A DNA stretch of 64,000 nucleotides. Origin: Geobacter sp. GTDB taxonomy: Bacteria; Desulfobacterota; Desulfuromonadia; Geobacterales; Geobacteraceae. The translations under genes and the position numbers were made by a program. Positions 16,390 to 24,273 of this stretch are shown here, one piece after another. The stretch's first letter is position 1. The number at the start of each line of letters is the position of its first letter. The stretch is taken from positions 71,197-135,196 of the forward strand of contig DNJC01000076.1 of assembly GCA_003490025.1 (NCBI GenBank), given 5' to 3'. Below the pieces are notes generated by a model. That model saw nothing but the letters and a program-made list of their open reading frames with translations, had not been told where the DNA came from and did no database searches.

Positions 16390-17403
16390 CTAAGGTTTGA
16401 ATATCATGGTCTTACGTCCTGATGCCGCCGTTGTGGCCGATATCGACAGCAGGTAGCCGCTCCAAGCGGCGAGATAGGCCGAGCTGTTCCGATCGAAGGC
16501 GTTGCAGTGCCCGCCGTCGCTGATTATGTGGAGCATCTTGGGCGCGCCGGCCAGGGCAAACAGGCGCCGGGTCATTTGCACCGGTACGACAGGGTCCTTT
16601 TCGCCGTGTATCAGCAGCAGCGGCACCTCCACCCGGGCTATCTTCCTGCTGTTGTCGAAAGGGAGATGGATGCCCCACCAGCCGACCGTATAGTAGGCCA
16701 GCGGCGAGACATGTCTCACCATGTCGTTCATCGAGGTGAAGGAGCCCTCCATGACCAGCCCCGCCGGCTTGGTCTCCAAGGCCATCTGCAACGCCACAGC
16801 GGACCCGAGCGATTGCCCGAAGAAAATGATCTTCTCTTGGGGCCATCCTTGCCGGGCGAGGTACGCCAGAGCAGCCCGCCCATCCAGGTAGAGATCGTTC
16901 TCCTGCAGCGGTTCTCCACCGCTCTTGCCGAAACCGCGATAGTCGAAGATGAAAATCGGGAAACCTGCTCGATGCAGCAGGTTCAGGTATTCCAGGTTGT
17001 CCGAAAGGTTTCCGGCGTTGCCGTGGAAAAAGAGCACAAGAGACCTGCCTGCTGCGCCGGGCAAGAACCAGCCGTTCAACTGCACGCGGTCGCTGGTCCG
17101 GAACCAGATTTCCCGATAGGCGATGGCGTACTTTTCAGGGGTGGCGGGGAGAATCTTTTTCGGTATGAAGATGTAGCGGTTCAGGACCGAACAACCGAGG
17201 ATGACCATGATCAGAAGCAGCAAGAGGTACCGGGATGCGTGTCCCCGGCAGCTACTGCCGCAGTTTTGGCTCGGCGAAGCTTCCGCCTCGCTACCTGCTT
17301 CGCTGCGGGTCGAGGGGAGCCCCCGGCGCCGGCTCACGCTCCGGCCTGAGCCGGCCGGCATGGGATCGATGACGCCGCCATTTTTGTTCCTGCTTGTCGG
17401 CAT
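16390..17403 (-). CDS. Alpha/beta hydrolase (Bem46-like), membrane anchored
   Basis: 337 aa from ATG at 17403, preceded by AAGAGGT. A hydrophilic N-terminus of about 50 residues, rich in Ser, Arg and Glu, precedes a hydrophobic segment ending LIMVILGCSVLN, which looks like an internal lipobox or signal anchor. The hydrolase domain has the oxyanion motif FFHGNAGN, the nucleophile elbow GQSLGSA, the acid HGEKDPVVP and the His in DGGHCNAF, so the triad is complete. The substrate is unknown; family members act on esters or acyl chains. The GC-rich, low-complexity N-terminal DNA (17255-17350) differs from the rest and may be repeat-derived, so a shorter protein starting closer to the hydrophobic segment is possible. 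Confidence 0.85.
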   Translation of the reverse strand: MPTSRNKNGGVIDPMPAGSGRSVSRRRGLPSTRSEAGSEAEASPSQNCGSSCRGHASRYLLLLLIMVILGCSVLNRYIFIPKKILPATPEKYAIAYREIWFRTSDRVQLNGWFLPGAAGRSLVLFFHGNAGNLSDNLEYLNLLHRAGFPIFIFDYRGFGKSGGEPLQENDLYLDGRAALAYLARQGWPQEKIIFFGQSLGSAVALQMALETKPAGLVMEGSFTSMNDMVRHVSPLAYYTVGWWGIHLPFDNSRKIARVEVPLLLIHGEKDPVVPVQMTRRLFALAGAPKMLHIISDGGHCNAFDRNSSAYLAAWSGYLLSISATTAASGRKTMIFKP

Positions 17404-17456
17404 GGGCACGACCTCTTTTGGCAATACGGCATGACCGATGCGGTCGATTGGCCGTT

Positions 17457-17487
17457 AATATACTCTCATTACAAACCCGAATGTCAA
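17457..17487 (-). promoter_or_regulatory. Sigma-70-like promoter for the alpha/beta hydrolase gene
   Basis: On the minus strand TTGACA (17487-17482) is followed by AGTATA with a 17-nt spacer or TATATT with 19 nt. It points toward the hydrolase start at 17403. Confidence 0.5.
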
Positions 17488-17533
17488 CGACCGCCGCAGG
17501 TGTGGTTACGGGGCGAGAATTTGCAGCATGGTA

Positions 17534-17564
17534 TTGACTTGCATGGCAAATAAGGATATATAAT
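17534..17564 (+). promoter_or_regulatory. Sigma-70-like promoter for the ankyrin lipoprotein gene
   Basis: TTGACT (17534-17539), then TATATA (17557-17562) with a 17-nt spacer, or TATAAT (17559-17564) with 19 nt. The gene start at 17624 lies about 55 nt downstream. Confidence 0.6.
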
Positions 17565-17623
17565 CGCACGCTAATGCGGTCGTTTTGGTTGAATGGTAAA
17601 CGAACTTTTCCAAGGGGGATCTT

Positions 17624-18076
17624 ATGAAAAAGATGGCATTGGTTGCGCTGTTCGTGGTCCTGGTGGCCTTGCAGTCCGGTTGTGCGAGCAGCGGGCTGTC
17701 CAACGCCGCTATAAGTGGCGATCTTCAGCAAGTACAGTCGCTTGTCGGCCATGGAGAGCAGGTGAACGAGATCGACAAATGGGGCTGGACTCCGCTGATG
17801 TGGTCTGTTTATTACGACAATTTTCCCATCACGAAATGGCTTCTGGACAACGGCGCGGACCCCAACGTGAAATCGGAGCAGAGCTACGGCAACTACCAGC
17901 CGGGCTCGACGGCCCTGATCATCGCTGCCGCCTACGGGCATGACAACGCGGTGCAGGCCCTGTTGGACAAGAACGCGGATCCGAACGTGGTGGACAGGAC
18001 CGGGAAAAGGGCGATCGATTACGCGGAGCAGTACGAGTTCAGCAAGGTCGTGGGCCTCTTGAAGAACTACAAATAA
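17624..18076 (+). CDS. Ankyrin-repeat lipoprotein
   Basis: 150 aa from ATG 17624 with AAGGGGG about 7 nt upstream. The signal peptide ends in the lipobox LQSGC (Cys about residue 20), so the mature protein is probably lipidated and faces the periplasm. Three to four ankyrin repeats follow, with clear WGWTPLMWSVYYDN, STALIIAAAYGHDNAVQALL and GADPNV/NADPNV turns. The likely role is protein-protein interaction in the envelope. It stands alone between divergent promoters and a repeat-rich intergenic region, and its function is unknown. Confidence 0.9.
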   Translation: MKKMALVALFVVLVALQSGCASSGLSNAAISGDLQQVQSLVGHGEQVNEIDKWGWTPLMWSVYYDNFPITKWLLDNGADPNVKSEQSYGNYQPGSTALIIAAAYGHDNAVQALLDKNADPNVVDRTGKRAIDYAEQYEFSKVVGLLKNYK

Positions 18077-18103
18077 CAGGAAGCGCCTACCAGCTATCAA
18101 CTC

Positions 18104-18166
18104 CCCCTCCCCTTCAAGGGGAGGGGCACCCCATCCCCCTCCTGTCCTCCCCCTTGAAGGGGGAGG
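18104..18166. repeat. Pair of C-rich/G-rich palindromes downstream of the ankyrin gene
   Basis: First palindrome: arms CCCCTCCCCTT (18104-18114) and its complement (18116-18126). Second: CCTCCCCCTT (18146-18155) and its complement (18157-18166). They are separated by a short CACCCCATCC spacer. They may act as a terminator-like structure for the upstream gene and belong to the dispersed family also seen at 5566, 20583, 25762 and 62256. Confidence 0.8.
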
Positions 18167-18264
18167 GACGCTACCAAAACCGTCCTCTCGGATCTTATCC
18201 ACTATCTAAATTCTCTTTCCGCACAAAGCAACATCCTCTCCCATGTCTGCAATTTCGGTTTCCG

Positions 18265-18327
18265 TTTTGCGATATATATGTTACATTCTCCGTGCGTAAC
18301 ACGATTTTGTGAAATATAGGTGACATT
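18265..18327 (+). promoter_or_regulatory. Tandem direct repeats upstream of hipB, candidate autoregulatory operators
   Basis: Two 23-bp copies, 18265-18287 and 18305-18327, match at 19 of 23 positions. Both start TTTTG and end with GTTACATT or GTGACATT around an A/T-rich ATATA core. They are spaced 40 bp apart, about four helical turns, and the second abuts the hipB ATG and contains its ribosome site. HipB-type repressors bind repeated operators in their own promoter, so this is a likely autoregulation site. Confidence 0.6.
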
Positions 18328-18606
18328 ATGCAGGAGCTGGGCGCAAGAATGCGCATCGCCAGAAAAGAGCGGAAGCTGACCCTCGCGCAACTGGCCGAGA
18401 TGGTGTCTATCTCCAGGAAAACCCTGGGGGAGATTGAAGCCGGGACCGTGGTCGACATCGGCATCCGCAAGGTCGAACGTGTGCTTGAAGTCCTCGGACT
18501 GGAGCTGACGGTGCGTCCTTTCGGCGCTCCACCAACTTTTGAGGAACTGCAGAGGGAGAACGATCGCCATGACCTCTCAATCACTCGCCGTCTGGAACGC
18601 CGGTAG
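18328..18606 (+). CDS. hipB: HipB-type antitoxin, XRE-family DNA-binding protein
   Basis: 92 aa from ATG 18328. A helix-turn-helix of the XRE/Cro type occupies about residues 7-60 (RIARKERKLTLAQLAEMVSI, then TLGEIEAG). The C-terminal tail is charged. In HipBA modules this protein neutralises the HipA kinase and represses the operon by binding tandem operators. The gene overlaps hipA by 38 nt, which supports a co-translated pair. Similar direct repeats immediately upstream fit autoregulation. Confidence 0.9.
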   Translation: MQELGARMRIARKERKLTLAQLAEMVSISRKTLGEIEAGTVVDIGIRKVERVLEVLGLELTVRPFGAPPTFEELQRENDRHDLSITRRLERR

Positions 18607-19774
18607 CAAGACCGGTATCCTTGGCCAGGACGAAAACTATTTTTTCAATTATCTCCCCTGCGAAAACCCGCAGGAGCACCTGGTCTCGTTGACCATGCCC
18701 TACCGTCTGCAGAGCTGGATTTCGGAAAAATCCCTCCATCCCATCTTCCAAATGAACATTCCCGAGGGAGCGTTGCGCGAGGCGATCAGGAGCGCGTTCG
18801 CTAAACTCCTGACGGTCGATGACATCGCCCTGCTGCGCATCACGGGCGGAAACCAGATCGGCCGAAACCGCTTCTCGCTGCCTGATTCCGATAGCCCTTC
18901 CATCCAGGAAAAACCGGAGTCCCTGGAGGAGATCCTCACCTACCCCGATGCAGTGGAGTTGTTCAACGAACTGGTGGCAAGACATGCGGAGCACTCGGGG
19001 GTCTCAGGCATTCAGCCCAAGGTGATCGTTGAGGCAACGGACAGGGCGACGGTCACGGCATCATCCTATATCGTAAAGTCGTGGGGGGATGAATTCCCAC
19101 AGCTCGCAGCGAACGAGTTCTTCTGCATGACCGCGGCAAAGCGTGCAGGACTCTCCGTTCCCGAGTTCTCGCTTTCTGAAAACGGCCGGTTGTTCGTGAT
19201 GCGACGTTTCGACATGACTCACGCGGGGGAGAACCTGGGGTTCGAGGATTTCTGCTCGCTGCAGGCGCTGGGGACAGACAGGAAATACAACAGTACCTAT
19301 GAACGGGCGGCACGTACCATCAAGGATTTTGTGTCGCCGGAAAACCTCGCCAGGGCGCGGGAGCAGTTCTTCGCCACGCTCGTGCTGTCGGCGATGGTTC
19401 GAAACGGCGATGCCCACTTGAAAAATTTCGGCGTCCTCTATGAGCATCCACAGGGTCCGGTTTGGCTTGCTCCGGTCTACGACATCGTCACCACAACGGC
19501 GTACCTGCAGCACGACATCCCCGCGCTTCACCTGGCAGGCACGAAGAAGTGGTGGCCACGCAAAGTTCTGGAGAAGTTCGCTCTGCAGTCGCTTTCCCTT
19601 TCACCGCGACTCGCAAACGAGATCATTGCCAGGGTTGCGGAGTCGGTCCTCGAGGTCTCCCGTTCGATAAGTCCTTACATCCATGACCATCCGGAATTCG
19701 CAGAGGTTGGCAACCGGATGTTGTTGGTCTGGCAACAGGGGGTGGGCGAGTTTGCGCACTCCGCACACGCGTAG
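18569..19774 (+). CDS. hipA: HipA-family serine/threonine kinase toxin
   Basis: 401 aa from ATG 18569 with AGGGAG upstream. The N-terminal HipA_N-like domain is followed by the P-loop/autophosphorylation region HSGVSGIQPKVIVEA. The kinase core carries catalytic Asp281 in NGDAHLKNFG and the metal-binding Asp305 in APVYDIVTT. These are the diagnostic HipA residues and none is missing, so it is probably active. E. coli HipA phosphorylates glutamyl-tRNA synthetase and induces persistence; other HipA homologs target different tRNA synthetases. The length is slightly under E. coli HipA (440 aa). Confidence 0.92.
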   Translation: MTSQSLAVWNAGSKTGILGQDENYFFNYLPCENPQEHLVSLTMPYRLQSWISEKSLHPIFQMNIPEGALREAIRSAFAKLLTVDDIALLRITGGNQIGRNRFSLPDSDSPSIQEKPESLEEILTYPDAVELFNELVARHAEHSGVSGIQPKVIVEATDRATVTASSYIVKSWGDEFPQLAANEFFCMTAAKRAGLSVPEFSLSENGRLFVMRRFDMTHAGENLGFEDFCSLQALGTDRKYNSTYERAARTIKDFVSPENLARAREQFFATLVLSAMVRNGDAHLKNFGVLYEHPQGPVWLAPVYDIVTTTAYLQHDIPALHLAGTKKWWPRKVLEKFALQSLSLSPRLANEIIARVAESVLEVSRSISPYIHDHPEFAEVGNRMLLVWQQGVGEFAHSAHA

Positions 19775-19994
19775 GACTAGCAGCGTAGGATAGCAGTTCA
19801 CAACTTCGAAAGTCGTCCCTGGTCAAGCCCCCTCCTTCTCACCTATCCGCTCTCTTCTTGTGCTCGCTCTCAAACTTACCTGATTAGCGTCAATCCTCTG
19901 CCAGCAGCAGTGAAGTCTCCCCCATGCGCGGCACTCTGAAACGAACAGTTTTGTCGGCGGAAATCAATTTTATGAAAACGGATATCATTTTTCC

Positions 19995-20032
19995 TTGACA
20001 TAAAAACGGCGGGATTGTAATAATCATTTTCA
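19995..20032 (+). promoter_or_regulatory. Promoter with overlapping Fur box ahead of the ferrosome-like locus
   Basis: TTGACA (19995-20000), 17-nt spacer, TAATAA (20018-20023). The sequence TAATAATCATTTTCA (20018-20032) matches the Fur 7-1-7 consensus TGATAATnATTATCA at 12 of 14 fixed positions and covers the -10 element. Iron-bound Fur at this site would block transcription. The rest of 19775-20119 shows no gene. Confidence 0.65.
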
Positions 20033-20119
20033 TTTGAGACGGGCCGTGATCAACCGCAGTCTTTGATCATCCGCCTCTTCGAAAGAGGCATCTTAGTTTC
20101 AGTATATGGGGGCAAGCAG

Positions 20120-20518
20120 ATGGCGCCGTTGAGTGTTTTACCCGGAAGGTTGCGGTTCGAAACTAACAGTCTCGTTGGTGACAGTGACGGGTGCCTTCTC
20201 CTGGAAGACAGCATCTCCGCACTGCAGGGGGTGACCGAAGTCGCCGCCAGTCACCGGACAGGGCGCATCCTGGTGAGATTCGACGAGACCCGTGTCACCC
20301 GCAGCGAGATCGAAACGCAACTGGACGAGGCGCTGCGGGCTGCTGCCTTGCAAAAGGAGAGGGGACCGGAATTTTCCGAACTGCGGCGCTCCGCCGCTTC
20401 CCGTACTGCATCATCCTCCGGTGTCGGCCACTTTGTCATGGAAATGGCCCTCCACGCCTTCCTCCCCGCTCCACTCGACCTTCTCCTCCCCACGGCGGCA
20501 ACCGCTTTCCGCAGGTAG
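20120..20518 (+). CDS. HMA-like metal-binding domain protein, first gene of ferrosome-like locus
   Basis: 132 aa from ATG 20120, with GGGGG 8-12 nt upstream. The N-terminal 75 residues have the HMA-like fold pattern: PGRLRFETNSLVGD, then GVTEVAASHRTGRILVRFDE. They lack the CxxC copper motif, as in the HMA_2 domains of P-type ATPases near iron-storage loci. A short hydrophobic tail follows (MALHAFLPAPLDLLLPTAA). It shares this domain type with the proteins at 21630 and 22182. It lies about 90 nt after a Fur-box promoter, which suggests an iron-related role. Alternative start at 20063 has no ribosome site. Confidence 0.75.
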   Translation: MAPLSVLPGRLRFETNSLVGDSDGCLLLEDSISALQGVTEVAASHRTGRILVRFDETRVTRSEIETQLDEALRAAALQKERGPEFSELRRSAASRTASSSGVGHFVMEMALHAFLPAPLDLLLPTAATAFRR

Positions 20519-20582
20519 TCCAGTGGATGCAGATTCACCTGATTTGCTCCTGGCTCGCACCTGCTTCAAATCCCCCTAACTC

Positions 20583-20603
20583 CTCCCTTTTCCAAAGGGG
20601 GAG
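20583..20603. repeat. CTCCCTTT/AAAGGGGGAG hairpin downstream of the HMA-like gene
   Basis: Arms CTCCCTTT and AAAGGGGGAG around TCC; a G-rich hairpin of the dispersed family. It could end transcription of the upstream gene. The region 20519-20883 otherwise holds only a promoter and a leader hairpin. Confidence 0.55.
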
Positions 20604-20795
20604 TTTCTGCAGCGGATTGACGCCAATCAGCTAAAGTAATGACACAGGGGGGCAGACAAAGATCCTGAATGACTCACGCACATTTCTTCAGAGAGAGCGC
20701 GCGTTCATGCCGCAATCAATGGCGATAATTCCTCACAAAAGTGATCAGGCCTGTCCAAGGGCTACTTTATTCAATGTAAGTAGTCTTTCTCACTC

Positions 20796-20823
20796 TTGAC
20801 AGGAGTAAGTGCGACGATAACAT
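20796..20823 (+). promoter_or_regulatory. Second promoter inside the ferrosome-like locus
   Basis: TTGACA (20796-20801) and TAACAT (20818-20823) with a 16-nt spacer. The His-rich gene starts at 20884, leaving a leader of about 50 nt that contains a hairpin. Confidence 0.5.
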
Positions 20824-20840
20824 TGCGTGTATTTCCAATC

Positions 20841-20870
20841 AAAAGGCATCCCAGCAGGTGCCTTTTTTTT
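20841..20870 (+). terminator. Terminator-like hairpin in the leader of the His-rich gene
   Basis: Arms AAAAGGCA (20841-20848) and TGCCTTTT (20859-20866) with a 10-nt loop, and an uninterrupted run of eight T from 20863 to 20870. It has the form of an intrinsic terminator, but lies between a promoter and the start codon 14 nt downstream, so it may be an attenuator. Confidence 0.6.
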
Positions 20871-20883
20871 CTTGGGGGCGGCG

Positions 20884-21378
20884 ATGGAAAGCGAGGAGCA
20901 CCACGAGCACCACGAGCACCACGAGCACCACGAGCACAAGGAGCACAAGGAGCACAAGGAGCACAAGCGCTACGAGAAAAGCGAAGGAGGGGATAAAGAG
21001 ATGGAATTCGATAAAGAAAAAGGGGAGGGCGTGAAGATGGAAGGTCTGCACTTGAAGAAAAGAGACCTCTGGCTGGTGGCCGGGGGCGCTCTGGGCGCGC
21101 TTGCCGCACTCGGGCTCAGCAAGATGTCAACGAAGGTCCGCCCGGCGGCGGTAGGCGCGGTCCGCGAGGGATACGCCTTCAAGGAGTGGTTGGCCGGCAA
21201 GGCCGAGAAGGTCAAGGAGGACGTGGAAGACATCGTCGCCGAGGGGGTGCACCAGTACCAGAGCGACCTCGCAGCGACGGCCGACTCCGTGAAACGCGAG
21301 AAGGATATCCTGGAAAAAATCGAGAAGCTGGTTGAGGGTAAACTCGCCAAGATCAAGCCTGAGCAGGGGGAGGGGTAG
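20884..21378 (+). CDS. His-rich membrane protein of ferrosome-like locus
   Basis: 164 aa from ATG 20884. The first 30 residues are a metal-binding-type repeat: four Glu-His-His units, then four Glu-His-Lys units. A charged linker leads to one glycine/alanine-rich transmembrane helix (DLWLVAGGALGALAALGLS, about residues 60-78). A YtxH-like C-terminal coiled helix rich in Lys, Glu and Asp follows. The His tract could bind Fe, Zn or other metals. Small single-helix proteins of this kind accompany P1B-ATPases in ferrosome loci. The repeats at DNA level are 9-bp units, so the His number may vary between strains. The next gene begins 3 nt after the stop. Confidence 0.78.
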   Translation: MESEEHHEHHEHHEHHEHKEHKEHKEHKRYEKSEGGDKEMEFDKEKGEGVKMEGLHLKKRDLWLVAGGALGALAALGLSKMSTKVRPAAVGAVREGYAFKEWLAGKAEKVKEDVEDIVAEGVHQYQSDLAATADSVKREKDILEKIEKLVEGKLAKIKPEQGEG

Positions 21379-21380
21379 TC

Positions 21381-21608
21381 ATGGAAAAAGAGGGAATGAA
21401 CAACGGAATGCGCAAGGGGATGTCCTACTTCGGCAACGCTCTCAAAGTCACCCTCGGTGCCGGAGCTGCCTTGGGCGGCGCCTACCTCCTCTCCCGGGTA
21501 GGTGAGAAGCAGGACACCGAGTCGAGCCTTTCGCGCCTGGAGCAGATGCTGTCGGAGCTGGCCGCGACACAGGAAGTGGAGAAGGTCGTCCCGAAAAGGA
21601 AGAGATAA
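21381..21608 (+). CDS. Small glycine-rich membrane protein
   Basis: 75 aa from ATG 21381, 3 nt after the preceding stop. One short hydrophobic helix (VTLGAGAALGGAYLLSRV, about residues 22-39) resembles the GA-rich helix of the previous protein. A charged helical tail ending in KRKR follows. It is probably a partner or paralog of the His-rich protein without the metal-binding tract. The family is not recognised; the operon context ties it to the P-type ATPase. Confidence 0.72.
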   Translation: MEKEGMNNGMRKGMSYFGNALKVTLGAGAALGGAYLLSRVGEKQDTESSLSRLEQMLSELAATQEVEKVVPKRKR

Positions 21609-21629
21609 CTCAAGCTGCTGGAGGTGGTT

Positions 21630-22151
21630 ATGGTAGTCGCAAGCCTTTTAGACGGCAGGATACGGATCAGGGACGAGGGGCTGAAGAAGGAGCCGCTGGC
21701 CTCCCGGGTCAGGGAAGCGCTCCTGGCCGCTCCGGGGGTCAGTTCGGTGGAGGCGAACCCGCGGGTCGGCAGCCTGCTGGTCCTCTTCAGCGCTGCTGTC
21801 ACGGCGGTGGAAAAGATTCTGAAGACGGTCTCCGATCTGCTCGGTATAGCTGCAGAGTCCCCCGATAGCGCAGAACAAGCGCCAAGTCCGGGGATACCTT
21901 TTGCCGAACGGGCGTCTTCCGCCACCTCTCAGGTCAGGAAGAAATTGTTGAGCCTGGTGGGGAGGGCTGCGCTTGCCGTTCCTCCCGGAGCGAAGAGGAG
22001 GATGGTGAATATCGGCATGCTGGCCTCGCTTGCGGTAAGCCTCGCCGCCGCTATCTTCGGCTTGAAGAAGCTCCACATCCTGACGGGAATCATCTTCGTC
22101 GCCCTCTTCGGTGACCATTTTTACCAGAAAAAAGAGGCGATGTTCGCCTAG
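21630..22151 (+). CDS. HMA-like domain protein with C-terminal membrane helices
   Basis: 173 aa from ATG 21630, chosen because GGAGGT lies 4-9 nt upstream. The N-terminal HMA-like domain (residues about 1-70) has the pattern DGRIRIRDEGL and PGVSSVEANPRVGSLLVLF, without metal-ligand cysteines. After a linker, two hydrophobic helices follow (IGMLASLAVSLAAAIFGL and ILTGIIFVALFGDHFY). Proteins with this layout sit beside P1B-ATPases in iron-organelle clusters, resembling FezC-type components, but the assignment is from architecture and context only. Confidence 0.75.
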   Translation: MVVASLLDGRIRIRDEGLKKEPLASRVREALLAAPGVSSVEANPRVGSLLVLFSAAVTAVEKILKTVSDLLGIAAESPDSAEQAPSPGIPFAERASSATSQVRKKLLSLVGRAALAVPPGAKRRMVNIGMLASLAVSLAAAIFGLKKLHILTGIIFVALFGDHFYQKKEAMFA

Positions 22152-22181
22152 CAGCTGTCTCAAGCCAGTGAAGGGGGAAGG

Positions 22182-24263
22182 GTGATTTACCGTATCGTTC
22201 AGGACATTCCCGGCAGGCTGAGGCTGGCCCTCACGCTGCCGCGCTTTCCGGCAGTGGACCGTTGCGGCGTGGAGGCGCAATTCAGGGACCTGGCCGGGGT
22301 GGAGGAAGTCTCCTTTTCCCCGAGGACCGGAACCCTCCTGGTGCGACACGACCGGAAGCGGGCGACGCGCGACGCGATACTGGAGCGGGTTTCGGCCGCC
22401 CCCATTCCCCCCACCCGCAGGCCTCGACCCGCAACCGAACTGGAACAGAAAAAAAAGACCGCGGTCCGCGCCGGGCTGCTACTGCTGGCCCGCCCCCTGA
22501 TCCCTCCCCCGATACGTCCCATAATGGCCATCTACGGAGCAATGCCCATCTTCAAGAGAGGCGCGGTGGCCCTTCGGGAACGGAAGCTGAACGTCGATCT
22601 CCTGGACGCATCGGCGGTCGGCGCGGCCATGGCGACCCGCGAGTTCTTCACCGCTTCCCTGATCACCTCGCTCCTGAAGCTGGGAGAATACCTGGAGGAG
22701 TGGACCCGCGGCGAATCGAGGCGGCTTCTCTCCGACATGTTCCATACCGGAGACGAATGGGCCTGGGTGTTCCGGGATGGCGAGGAAATCCGGCTCCCCC
22801 TTGAGGAGGTCGTGGAGGGGGACACGGTCATCGTCCGGTTGGGCGGACTCATCCCGGTGGACGGGTCGGTGCTGGAAGGCGAGGCCCTGGTGAACCAGTC
22901 CAGCCTGACCGGTGAGGGATTGCCGGTGGCCAAGAGGAAGGGGCTTTCGGTTTATGCCGGCACCGCCATCGAGGAGGGGAGCCTGCGGGTTCTTGCCACG
23001 CAGGTAGGCGACCAGACCCGCGCCGCCCGGGTGGTGAAGACCATCGAGGCGGCCGAGGCGGTCAAGGCGGAGAGCCAGAGCAAGAGCGAGGAGATGGCCG
23101 AGAGGATCGTCCCCTACTCGTTTCTCCTCTCCGGCCTCACCTTCCTTGTCACCGGGAGCCTGTCCAGGTCCGCCGCCGTTTTGCTGGTCGACTACTCCTG
23201 CGCCATCAAGCTTTCCACCCCGCTGGCCATTCTCACCTCGCTGGCCCGCTCGGCCCGGCACCGTGTGCTGATCAAGGGCGGCAAATACCTGGAAAAACTG
23301 GCCCGGGCCGACGCCTTCGTGCTCGACAAGACCGGCACCCTGACGGAAGCCACCCCGGAGGTGGCCGACGTGGTCCACTTCAACGGCTTCACCAGGGAGT
23401 TCGTACTCAAGCAGGCGGCCTGCGTCGAGGAACACTTCCCGCATCCGGTGGCAAGCGCCGTGGTGCGTAAGGCGGCCCAGGAGGGGATCTCGCACGCCGA
23501 GGAGCACGCCGAGGTGGAGTACGTCCTCGCCCATGGCATCGCCTCCAGGCTGCAAGGGAAGAGGATCGTGGTCGGCAGCCGGCACTTCGTCAACGAGGAC
23601 GAGGGGGTGGATGTCTCTGCGGCCGAGCCGTTCGTTCACCAGTTTGCCGATCGCGGCAACTCCGTTTTGTACGTGGCAGTGGGGGGGGAGCTGGCGGGGT
23701 TGATCGCCATTCACGACCCGCTGCGCCAGGATGCCCTGAAGTTCCTGGCAGCCCTCAAGGAGAGCGGCATCAAGAAGGTGGTGATGCTCACCGGCGACAA
23801 CGAGGCAACGGCCCGGACCATTGCGGCGACCCTGGGCATCGATGAGTACCACGCCCAGGCCCTCCCCGACAGGAAGGTGGAGGTGGTGCGGGAACTCCAG
23901 GATCAGGGGTACACGGTGGCCATGGTTGGGGACGGGATAAACGATTCGCCGGCGCTTTCCCAGGCCGACGTCGGTATCTCCATGCGGCACGGAGCCGACA
24001 TCGCCCGCGAGGCGTGCGACGTACTCCTCCTGGACGGTACCCTGGACGACATCCTGACCGCCCGGGCCGTCAGCCGGGAAGCGATGGAGCTTGTGGAGCA
24101 CAACTTCCGCACCATAGTCGCCGTGAATTCAGCGGCGCTGCTTTTAGCCGTCACCGGCGCAGCCCCCCCCGTCTTTTCGGCCACCATCCACAACCTGAGC
24201 ACCATCCTCGTGGGGCTCAGGTCCCTTCAGCCGTTGCGAAAAGAGGTAGGAGCCAGCGGTTAA
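22182..24263 (+). CDS. P1B-type metal-transporting ATPase, ferrosome FezB-like
   Basis: 693 aa from GTG 22182 with a purine-rich ribosome site. The N-terminal HMA_2-like domain (PGRLRLALTLPRFP, GVEEVSFSPRTGTLLV) lacks CxxC. The catalytic landmarks are complete: LTGEGLPVA, the phosphorylated Asp382 in DKTGTLTEA, His421-Pro in the HP motif and GDGINDSPALSQADVGI. The transmembrane ion motif is Ser339-Cys-Ala-Ile-Lys343 in place of the Cys-Pro-Cys of copper and zinc pumps. This type is associated with the P1B-6 ATPases that load iron into ferrosomes. It closes a run of four genes after a Fur-box promoter, so iron sequestration into a membrane compartment is the leading hypothesis. Confidence 0.9.
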   Translation: MIYRIVQDIPGRLRLALTLPRFPAVDRCGVEAQFRDLAGVEEVSFSPRTGTLLVRHDRKRATRDAILERVSAAPIPPTRRPRPATELEQKKKTAVRAGLLLLARPLIPPPIRPIMAIYGAMPIFKRGAVALRERKLNVDLLDASAVGAAMATREFFTASLITSLLKLGEYLEEWTRGESRRLLSDMFHTGDEWAWVFRDGEEIRLPLEEVVEGDTVIVRLGGLIPVDGSVLEGEALVNQSSLTGEGLPVAKRKGLSVYAGTAIEEGSLRVLATQVGDQTRAARVVKTIEAAEAVKAESQSKSEEMAERIVPYSFLLSGLTFLVTGSLSRSAAVLLVDYSCAIKLSTPLAILTSLARSARHRVLIKGGKYLEKLARADAFVLDKTGTLTEATPEVADVVHFNGFTREFVLKQAACVEEHFPHPVASAVVRKAAQEGISHAEEHAEVEYVLAHGIASRLQGKRIVVGSRHFVNEDEGVDVSAAEPFVHQFADRGNSVLYVAVGGELAGLIAIHDPLRQDALKFLAALKESGIKKVVMLTGDNEATARTIAATLGIDEYHAQALPDRKVEVVRELQDQGYTVAMVGDGINDSPALSQADVGISMRHGADIAREACDVLLLDGTLDDILTARAVSREAMELVEHNFRTIVAVNSAALLLAVTGAAPPVFSATIHNLSTILVGLRSLQPLRKEVGASG

Positions 24264-24273
24264 CGCCGAGACG

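Noticed and set aside
20063..20119. Earlier start for the first HMA-like gene
   Set aside because: No ribosome site there, and the region forms a GCCTCTT/AAGAGGC hairpin; ATG 20120 has a G-rich site at proper distance.
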